Source: DATJLQ01 sp035509415
GTDB lineage: Bacteria; Pseudomonadota; Alphaproteobacteria; JACZXZ01
Direction of reading: 5' to 3'
Assembly: GCA_035509415.1 (NCBI GenBank)
Contig: DATJLQ010000180.1
Coordinates: 1 to 5,069 of the forward strand
Length of the DNA stretch: 5,069 bases
Positions within the stretch are counted from its first letter, which is position 1, and the number at the start of each line of letters is the position of its first letter. The position numbers and the translations under genes are program-made. Positions 1-4,472 of this stretch are shown piece by piece. The notes under the pieces were generated by a model. That model ran no database searches, was not told the DNA's origin, and was given only the letters and a program-made list of their open reading frames with translations.

Positions 1-1
1 C

Positions 2-1723
2 AATCGCACCATTCAGGTCCTGTGCCGACGCCAAAAGAACAATCCGCTGTTCGTCGGCGAGGCCGGCGTCGGCAAGACCGCGATCGCCGAAGGCCTGGCG
101 CGCCGCATCGTGCACGGTGAAGTGCCGGACGTGCTGCGCAACTCCACGGTCTTCGCGCTCGACATGGGCACGCTGCTCGCCGGCACGCGCTATCGCGGCG
201 ACTTCGAGGAGCGGCTCAAGCAGGTGATCAAGGAGCTCGAAGCCTATCCGGGCGCGATCATGTTCATCGACGAGATCCACACCGTGATCGGCGCCGGCGC
301 CACCTCCGGCGGCGCCATGGATGCGTCCAACTTGCTCAAGCCGGCGCTCGCCGGCGGCACCATCCGCTGCATCGGCTCGACGACCTATAAGGAGTACCGC
401 AACTACTTCGAGAAGGACCGCGCCCTCGTGCGGCGCTTCCAGAAGATCGACGTGAACGAGCCCTCGGTCGAGGACGCGGTCAAGATCGTCCAGGGCTTGA
501 AGCCCTATTACGAGCGCCACCACCGGGTGCGCTACACGGCCGAGGCGTTGCGCGCCGCGGTCGAGCTCGCCGCGCGCTACATCACCGACCGCAAGCTGCC
601 CGACAAGGCGATCGACGTGATCGACGAGGTGGGGGCGGCGCAGATGCTGCTGCCCGAGAGCAAGCGCAAGAAGACCGTGACCTTGAAGGACGTCGAGGCG
701 GTGGTGGCCAAGATCGCGCGCATCCCGCCGCGCAACGTGAGCCGCGACGACCGGAGCGTGCTCAAGGGCCTCGAGCTCGACTTGAAGCGCATGGTGTTCG
801 GCCAGGACCAGGCGATCGCGGCCCTCTCGTCGGCGATCAAGCTCGCGCGCGCGGGCCTGCGCGAGCCGGAGAAGCCGATCGGCTGCTATCTCTTCTCGGG
901 GCCGACCGGCGTCGGCAAGACCGAGGTCGCGCGCCAGCTCGCCCTCTCGCTCTCGGTCGAGCTCATCCGCTTCGACATGTCGGAATACATGGAGCGCCAC
1001 AGCGTCTCGCGCCTGATCGGCGCGCCGCCGGGCTATGTCGGCTTCGACCAGGGCGGCTTGCTCACCGACGCGATCGACCAGCATCCCTACGCGGTGCTGC
1101 TGCTCGACGAGATCGAGAAGGCGCATCCGGACCTGTTCAATATCCTGTTGCAGGTCATGGATCACGGCAAGCTCACCGACCATAACGGCAAGACCATCGA
1201 TTTCCGCAACGTGATCCTGATCATGACCACGAACGCGGGCGCGGCCGACATGGCGAAGCCGCCCATCGGCTTCGAGCGCGCGACGCGCCTCGGCGACGAT
1301 CACGAGGCGATCAACCGCATGTTCACGCCCGAGTTCCGCAACCGGCTCGACGCGACCATCGGCTTCGCGCACTTGACGCCCGAGATCGTCGAGAAGGTGG
1401 TGGACAAGTTCATCATCCAGCTCGAGGAGCAGCTCGCCGACCGCAACGTCACCATCGAGCTCGCGCCCGAGGCGCGCCACTGGCTCGCCGCCAAGGGCTA
1501 CGATCCCGCCTTCGGCGCGCGGCCCTTGGGGCGCGTGATCCAGGAGCAGGTCAAGAAGGGCATCGCCGACGAGCTCCTGTTCGGGAAGCTCGCCCAGGGC
1601 GGCATCGTCAAGGTGCGCCTCGACGGCGACGCGCTCGCCTTCGACTATGCGCCCGAGATCAAGACGCGCAAGAAGCCCAAGGAAGCGGCCGGCCCGACGC
1701 CCGAGGAACTGGTCGAGAGCTGA
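2..1723 (+). CDS. clpA: ATP-dependent Clp protease ATP-binding subunit ClpA (5' end outside window)
   Basis: ClpA is the hexameric cytosolic AAA+ unfoldase that feeds substrates, including N-degron proteins delivered by ClpS, into the ClpP peptidase. The reading frame is open from base 2, and 573 residues are visible. Numbering from the first full codon, D1 has Walker A GEAGVGKT at 19-26, a YRG pore loop near 64-66 and Walker B IMFIDE at 86-91. An arginine-rich RRFQKID stretch follows. D2 has Walker A GPTGVGKT at 300-307 (nt 899-922), a GYVG pore loop and Walker B LLLDE with Asp at 369. It also has FTPEFRNRLD carrying the D2 arginine finger, and sensor-2 GARP. The IGF tripeptide (nt 1265-1273) matches the ClpP-docking IGL/F loop, so ClpP partnering looks intact. 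Compared with E. coli ClpA (758 aa), about 195 residues (N-domain and linker) lie upstream. The first GTG at 110 falls after Walker A and is not the start. The tail after D2 is rich in Lys, Pro and Glu. clpS usually lies upstream, outside this window. Confidence 0.97.
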   Translation, partial: NRTIQVLCRRQKNNPLFVGEAGVGKTAIAEGLARRIVHGEVPDVLRNSTVFALDMGTLLAGTRYRGDFEERLKQVIKELEAYPGAIMFIDEIHTVIGAGATSGGAMDASNLLKPALAGGTIRCIGSTTYKEYRNYFEKDRALVRRFQKIDVNEPSVEDAVKIVQGLKPYYERHHRVRYTAEALRAAVELAARYITDRKLPDKAIDVIDEVGAAQMLLPESKRKKTVTLKDVEAVVAKIARIPPRNVSRDDRSVLKGLELDLKRMVFGQDQAIAALSSAIKLARAGLREPEKPIGCYLFSGPTGVGKTEVARQLALSLSVELIRFDMSEYMERHSVSRLIGAPPGYVGFDQGGLLTDAIDQHPYAVLLLDEIEKAHPDLFNILLQVMDHGKLTDHNGKTIDFRNVILIMTTNAGAADMAKPPIGFERATRLGDDHEAINRMFTPEFRNRLDATIGFAHLTPEIVEKVVDKFIIQLEEQLADRNVTIELAPEARHWLAAKGYDPAFGARPLGRVIQEQVKKGIADELLFGKLAQGGIVKVRLDGDALAFDYAPEIKTRKKPKEAAGPTPEELVES

Positions 1724-1742
1724 GCGGCTTACGCGACACGGG

Positions 1743-1785
1743 CGCCCTCATCCTTCGAGACGCTACGCTCCTCAGGATGAGGGCG
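1743..1785. repeat. REP-like palindromic repeat, copy 1
   Basis: Perfect 11-bp arms CGCCCTCATCC (1743-1753) and GGATGAGGGCG (1775-1785) enclose 21 nt containing TTCGAGACGC and GCTCCTCA. Read on the minus strand, the core is CATCCTGAGGAGC, then GTA, then GCGTCTCGAAGGATG. This resembles a palindromic repeat family I recognise as common between genes in alphaproteobacteria (memory, not a search). It begins 19 nt after the clpA stop codon, so it can form a hairpin at the end of that transcript. No T-run follows. Confidence 0.8.
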
Positions 1786-1846
1786 GTTCGCCGCGCCGTC
1801 GCCTCACCCTGAGGAGCCGGCGTGAGCCGGCGTCTCGAAGGGTGAG
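1747..1846. terminator. Candidate bidirectional terminator between convergent genes
   Basis: Because the two palindromes are inverted copies, the region can also pair as one long hairpin. Bases 1747-1763 pair with 1830-1846 (17 positions, one G-U in plus-strand RNA), and 1767-1782 pair with 1802-1817 (15 of 16). This lies between the clpA stop (1723) and the DUF6614 stop (1869), where both transcripts must end. There is no clear U-tract on either strand, so a classical intrinsic terminator is not proven; RNA stabilisation or pausing are alternatives. Confidence 0.45.
1803..1846. repeat. REP-like palindromic repeat, copy 2 (opposite orientation)
   Basis: This is a second copy of the 1743-1785 element, inverted relative to it. 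The outer arms are CTCACCCT (1803-1810) and AGGGTGAG (1839-1846). GAGGAGC and GCGTCTCGAAGG are shared with copy 1. The centre differs: copy 1 has a short GTA linker, whereas this copy has a GCCGGC-GTGA-GCCGGC inner hairpin (1816-1831). The copies are 17 nt apart. It ends 22 nt beyond the stop codon of the minus-strand operon, so it is positioned as the 3' hairpin for that side. Confidence 0.8.
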
Positions 1847-1868
1847 CGAGCGTGCTCCCCGGACCGGG

Positions 1869-2219
1869 CTAGAACCGCTCCTCGCCTTTGTGGCGTTGGG
1901 GGTCGGGGAAGTCGCGGTAGAGCGCGAAGCGCGCGTTCCGGACCAGGGAATTGACGCCGAAATGGAACCCCTCGACCGGCTCGCGCCGGCTCGAGACGCG
2001 CTCGAACGCCCGATCGAGCTGCGCCAGGTTTTTCACCTCGATCATGAGATGGAAATCGCCCAGCCCCTCGGGCCCGAAGCCGAGCTTGCGCCGCGTGAGA
2101 CGCCAGCCCTCGATCAGGCCCTGGGACTTGAGATGGCCCATGTAATGCGCGACGCCGTCGGCGAAATCCGTGTCGCGCACGCCGTCCTTGAGGTCGCACC
2201 AGGCATGATAGATGTCCAT
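1869..2219 (-). CDS. DUF6614 family protein (function unknown)
   Basis: This is a 116-aa cytosolic protein with no signal peptide or membrane segment. I recognise it as the DUF6614 type from its opening MDIYHAWCDLKDG and from the later blocks GWRLTRRKLGFGP, LGDFHLMIEV and the closing RFALYRDFPDP plus GEERF. The alternation of strand-like stretches with two amphipathic helices would fit a ferredoxin-like dimeric alpha+beta barrel, but that is inference. No catalytic residues are known to me. The ATG at 2219 is chosen because GAGGGAG (2227-2233) sits 7 nt upstream and the family begins there. The frame stays open for about 377 codons further upstream, but that part is the shadow of the neighbouring gene. 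It is the last gene of the minus-strand operon, 29 nt after the FemAB-like gene. Length looks complete. Confidence 0.85.
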   Translation of the reverse strand: MDIYHAWCDLKDGVRDTDFADGVAHYMGHLKSQGLIEGWRLTRRKLGFGPEGLGDFHLMIEVKNLAQLDRAFERVSSRREPVEGFHFGVNSLVRNARFALYRDFPDPQRHKGEERF

Positions 2220-2226
2220 CGCGCGT

Positions 2227-2233
2227 CTCCCTC
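2227..2233 (-). promoter_or_regulatory. Ribosome binding site of the DUF6614 gene
   Basis: GAGGGAG on the minus strand, 7 nt before ATG 2219. It decides the start, because the same frame is open far upstream and would otherwise suggest a much longer, spurious protein. Confidence 0.75.
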
Positions 2234-2248
2234 GTTGGGGCGCGCACT

Positions 2249-3418
2249 CTACGCCCGATCCGGCTGTTCGCGAAAGGGCGAGAGCTCGGCCTCGATGAAT
2301 TCGCGCTCGCGCTGAATCGCGAGCCGCTCGCGCGCGAGGAACTTCGCGACCGCGTCCCGGAGCCCGGGATCGCGGATCCAGTGGGCGCTGTAGGTCGCGA
2401 CCGGGAGATAGCCGCGTTGGATCTTGTGCGGGCCCTGCGCCCCCGCCTCGACGCGCGCGAGGCCGTGGGCGATCGCGAAATCGATCGCGCGGTAATAGCA
2501 GCATTCGAAATGGAGGAACGGGTAGTCGCCGTCCGCGCCCCAATTGCGTCCATACAGCGCCTCGCGCCCCAGGAGATTGAGCGCGCCCGCGACCGGCCGT
2601 CCCGCCTTCTCGGCGATCACGAGCACGATCTTGTCGCCCATCGTGGCGCCGAGGCGCGCGAAGAAATCGCGCGTCAAATAGGGATCGCCCCATTTGCGGT
2701 CGCTCGTGTTGCGGTAGAAGCGGAAGAACGCGTCCCAATGACGCGGCTCGATCGCGCTCCCGGTGAGCGCCTTGATCTCGAGCCCGCTTTCGAGCGCCGC
2801 CGCGCGCTCCTTGCGGATGTTCTTGCGTTTCCGCGAGCTCAGGGCCGCGAGGAAATCCTCGAAGCTGCCATAGCCGCGATTCTCCCAATGGAATTGCTCG
2901 CCCTCGCGCAGGAGGAACCCGGCTTCGCCGAGAGCGCGCCACTCGTCCTCGCGCGGGAAGGTGACGTGGAGCGACGAGACGCCCATGCGTTTCGCGATCT
3001 CGATCAGGCCCGCGATCAGGGTCACGCGCGTGCCCTCGGCTGCCTCGGGATGGACCAAAAGCCGCGGGCCCGGCACGGGCGTGAAGGGGATCGAGAGCTG
3101 GAGCTTCGGGTAATAGCGCCCGCCCGCGCGCTCGTAGGCGTCGGCCCAGCCATGATCGAACACATATTCGCCGAAGGAGTGGTTCTTGAGATAGAGCGGC
3201 GCCGCGGCGAGCGCGCGGCCGCTCCGGTCCTCGACGATCACGTGGTGCGGCGCCCAGCCGGTCTCGGCGCTCGCCGAGCCGCTTTCCTCGAGCGAAGCGA
3301 GAAAGGCGTGGCTCACGGTCGGATTGTCGCCGCCCGCGAGCGCGTCCCACGAGGCGGCGTCGATCTCGGCGATCGAACTCAGGAGGCGGATGGTCGCGGG
3401 CTCGCTCCCGTCGGGCAT
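2249..3418 (-). CDS. FemAB-like / GNAT-fold N-acyltransferase (DUF482, COG3146 type)
   Basis: This 389-aa soluble protein matches the FemAB_like (PF04339, formerly DUF482) family, annotated as predicted N-acyltransferase or peptidoglycan-biosynthesis-like. The substrate is unknown. The N-terminal half carries the typical PTVSHAFLASLEESGS (33-48), GWAPHH (54-59) and PLYLKNHSFGEYVFDHGWADAY (75-95, quoted in part). In the middle is a basic patch SSRKRKNIRKER (194-205), then RKWGDPYLT (241-249). The C-terminal half has the signature GRNWGADGDYPFLHFECCYY (290-309), then GAQGPHKIQRGYLP (326-339) and YSAHWI (343-348). The FemAB fold is two GNAT domains; known relatives use aminoacyl-tRNA. The chosen ATG has GGAG 6 nt upstream (3425-3428), just after the TGA of the upstream gene (11-nt gap), so translation is probably coupled. 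Length is normal and no frameshift is seen. Family call secure; biochemical role unknown. Confidence 0.9.
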   Translation of the reverse strand: MPDGSEPATIRLLSSIAEIDAASWDALAGGDNPTVSHAFLASLEESGSASAETGWAPHHVIVEDRSGRALAAAPLYLKNHSFGEYVFDHGWADAYERAGGRYYPKLQLSIPFTPVPGPRLLVHPEAAEGTRVTLIAGLIEIAKRMGVSSLHVTFPREDEWRALGEAGFLLREGEQFHWENRGYGSFEDFLAALSSRKRKNIRKERAAALESGLEIKALTGSAIEPRHWDAFFRFYRNTSDRKWGDPYLTRDFFARLGATMGDKIVLVIAEKAGRPVAGALNLLGREALYGRNWGADGDYPFLHFECCYYRAIDFAIAHGLARVEAGAQGPHKIQRGYLPVATYSAHWIRDPGLRDAVAKFLARERLAIQREREFIEAELSPFREQPDRA

Positions 3419-3424
3419 CGCCCG

Positions 3425-3428
3425 CTCC
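3425..3428 (-). promoter_or_regulatory. Ribosome binding site of the FemAB-like gene
   Basis: GGAG on the minus strand, 6 nt before ATG 3418 and just past the upstream stop codon (3430-3432). This is an arrangement suited to translational coupling with the RidA-family gene. Confidence 0.65.
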
Positions 3429-3429
3429 G

Positions 3430-3888
3430 TCAGGCGACCTCGAGGATGGCCGCGACCTCGACGGCGGCGTCCCGGGGCAGCGAGCTCATGCCGACCGCGA
3501 AGCGCGAATGCTTGCCGGCCTCGCCGAACACCTGGACCAGAAGGTCCGAGGCGCCATTGACCACCGTCGGATGGTCAGTGAAGCCGGGCACGGCGTTGAC
3601 CAGGCCCTGCACCTGGACCACGCGCGTCACCTTGTCGAGATCGCCGCCGAGATGGGCGCGCACATGCGCGATGATGTTGAGGCAGCAGAGGCGCGCCGCG
3701 GCGGCGCCGTCCTCGATCGACATTTTGTCGCCGAGCTTCCCGGTGTATTTGGGATCGCCCGGCAGCTGGCCCGAGACGAACACGAGCCGCCCCGATTGCA
3801 CGCAGGGCACGTAGTTCGCGACCGGCGGGCGCGGGGTCGGTAAAGTGATGCCGAGTTCCTTGAGGCGGGCGTCGATGCGGCCGGACAT
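3430..3888 (-). CDS. RidA family protein (YjgF/YER057c/UK114 superfamily, PF14588-like subgroup)
   Basis: This is a 152-aa cytosolic protein, expected to be a homotrimer by family. It is longer than archetypal RidA (about 128 aa) because of an N-terminal extension MSGRIDARLKELGITLP. That extension and the segment VSGQLPGDPKYTGKLGDK (38-55) fit the YjgF_endoribonc subgroup. RidA itself hydrolyses reactive enamines/imines such as 2-aminoacrylate. The arginine essential for that chemistry aligns with R129 (HSRFAVG), and the active-site glutamate aligns with E144 (VEVAAI), so deaminase activity is possible but unproven for this subgroup. The ATG is preceded by GAGAGGAA (3892-3899) and is the first gene of the minus-strand operon, followed 11 nt later by the FemAB-like gene. 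A related RidA/DUF482/clpA neighbourhood is familiar in alphaproteobacteria (from memory). The older endoribonuclease label is not supported by anything seen here. Confidence 0.93.
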   Translation of the reverse strand: MSGRIDARLKELGITLPTPRPPVANYVPCVQSGRLVFVSGQLPGDPKYTGKLGDKMSIEDGAAAARLCCLNIIAHVRAHLGGDLDKVTRVVQVQGLVNAVPGFTDHPTVVNGASDLLVQVFGEAGKHSRFAVGMSSLPRDAAVEVAAILEVA

Positions 3889-3927
3889 GCGTTCCTCTCG
3901 ATCCGTGGCGGAAGGGCTACGCCGCCG

Positions 3928-3956
3928 AGGATAGCCGCTCGCGTCGGGCCTTTCCA
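3928..3956 (-). promoter_or_regulatory. Candidate promoter of the ridA-type operon
   Basis: On the minus strand, TGGAAA (3951-3956, 4 of 6 to TTGACA) and TATCCT (3928-3933, 4 of 6 to TATAAT) are separated by exactly 17 nt. This would start RNA near 3921, giving a leader of about 33 nt before ATG 3888. It is only a pattern match, weakened by modest consensus scores. Confidence 0.4.
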
Positions 3957-3973
3957 GCCCCGGGCGCGACGCG
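3940..3973. repeat. Imperfect inverted repeat over the divergent promoter region
   Basis: CGCGTCG-G-GCC (3940-3950) and GGC-G-CGACGCG (3963-3973) are complementary except for one G/G mismatch. They flank a 12-nt centre that contains the proposed -35 (3951-3956) of the minus-strand promoter. It could be an operator dyad; chance pairing in G+C-rich DNA is the alternative. Confidence 0.4.
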
Positions 3974-4026
3974 GCGCTCGCCTTCGAGCCCCTCCGCCAT
4001 GCCGGCCCGGCGCAAAGCCCCGCCCA

Positions 4027-4056
4027 TTGGACATGGCGCGGTCCAGCGGCTATGAA
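4027..4056 (+). promoter_or_regulatory. Candidate promoter of the small lipoprotein gene
   Basis: TTGGAC (4027-4032) as -35 and TATGAA (4051-4056, 5 of 6 to TATAAT) as -10, with an 18-nt spacer. RNA would start near 4063, leaving a leader of about 39 nt to ATG 4102. Its position argues against translation starting upstream at TTG 4027. Confidence 0.5.
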
Positions 4057-4101
4057 TCCCCCTCCTTACGAGCCCCCTCGTTACAAGCTAAGGTGCGCGC
4101 G

Positions 4102-4395
4102 ATGGATCCGAAATTCTCGACCTTGGGCCGCATGGCGTTGGTGCTGGCGCTGGCGCTTCTCGTCGCCTCCTGCGGCGACGACGACGACAAGAAGAAGGTC
4201 GATGTGCGCGTTCCGCCCGCGGGCAGTGCCGCGTTCCAGCAGGGCTACAAGGCGGGCTGCGCCACGGGCGTCGCCGACGCGGACCATTCGGGCCAGCGCC
4301 TCGGCAACACCGATCCGCGCTATACCACCGATCTCGACTACAAGAAGGGCTGGGACCAGGGCTATTTCGCCTGCTACGACGACGAAAGCAGCTAG
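4102..4395 (+). CDS. Small putative lipoprotein with duplicated aromatic-G motif
   Basis: This is a 97-aa exported protein that I cannot name. Residues 1-23 form a lipoprotein signal peptide: charged start, hydrophobic MALVLALALL, then lipobox VASC with the lipidated Cys at 24. A highly charged linker GDDDDKKK follows. The mature part holds two related units, F45-x-x-G48-Y49-x-x-G52-C53 and Y80-x-x-G83-W84-x-x-G87-Y88-x-x-C91. C53 and C91 are its only mature cysteines apart from the lipid anchor, so a disulfide in the periplasm is plausible. Position +2 is Gly, not the Asp that causes inner-membrane retention in E. coli, although +3 to +6 are Asp. ATG 4102 is preferred over TTG 4027 because it starts a clean signal peptide, has AAGGTG (4090-4095) 6 nt upstream and lies downstream of the likely promoter. 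It is divergent from the ridA-type operon and 77 nt ahead of another secreted-protein gene. Confidence 0.82.
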   Translation: MDPKFSTLGRMALVLALALLVASCGDDDDKKKVDVRVPPAGSAAFQQGYKAGCATGVADADHSGQRLGNTDPRYTTDLDYKKGWDQGYFACYDDESS

Positions 4396-4396
4396 G

Positions 4397-4426
4397 CTGG
4401 CGAGCCCGTGCCGGCGGGACTATCAT
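4397..4426 (+). promoter_or_regulatory. Weak candidate promoter for the secreted DUF4412-like gene
   Basis: TATCAT (4421-4426) matches the -10 consensus at 5 of 6, and CTGGCG (4397-4402) 18 nt upstream matches the -35 at only 3 of 6. The -10 lies 46 nt before ATG 4473, close to the spacing seen for the preceding lipoprotein gene. Read-through from that gene is equally possible. Confidence 0.3.
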
Positions 4427-4460
4427 CCCGGTCCGAATGGGAATGCATTTCCGATCGTCG

Positions 4461-4466
4461 AGGGGG
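4461..4466 (+). promoter_or_regulatory. Ribosome binding site of the secreted DUF4412-like gene
   Basis: AGGGGG, 6 nt before ATG 4473. It fixes the start immediately ahead of a good signal peptide. Confidence 0.7.
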
Positions 4467-4472
4467 CAAGGG

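Larger units (their letters stand above)
3889..4101. other. Divergent intergenic region
   Basis: These 213 nt separate the minus-strand ridA-type operon from the plus-strand lipoprotein gene. They hold one candidate promoter for each direction, the inverted repeat at 3940-3973 and a short direct repeat in the lipoprotein leader. I see no small gene, tRNA or structured riboswitch in it. Confidence 0.7.

Noticed and set aside
2420..2445. GAQGPHK in the FemAB-like protein, where I recall GAQGEHK in many relatives, as a possible lost catalytic residue
   Set aside because: My memory of the consensus is not firm, and related alphaproteobacterial proteins may also carry Pro here. An alignment would be needed before calling it an anomaly.
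1869..3350. A 493-residue minus-strand protein or fusion ending in the DUF6614 sequence
   Set aside because: Only the last 116 residues look like a protein family. The part upstream of 2219 is low-complexity Arg/Ala/Gly from reading the FemAB-like gene in a wrong frame, and a Shine-Dalgarno sits just before ATG 2219.
2381..3814. A 477-codon open frame on the plus strand
   Set aside because: It lies antisense to the FemAB-like and RidA-type genes, and its translation is an Arg/Ala/Glu-rich string without any family signature. In G+C-rich DNA with G/C third positions, long antisense frames arise by chance.
4027..4101. Upstream TTG start giving the lipoprotein 25 more residues
   Set aside because: It would bury the signal peptide, has no Shine-Dalgarno, and overlaps the probable -35/-10 promoter.
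4415..4430. Hairpin CGGGA-ctatca-TCCCG after the lipoprotein gene as a terminator
   Set aside because: The stem is only 5 bp, no T-run follows, and it overlaps a better -10-like hexamer. It is too weak to call.
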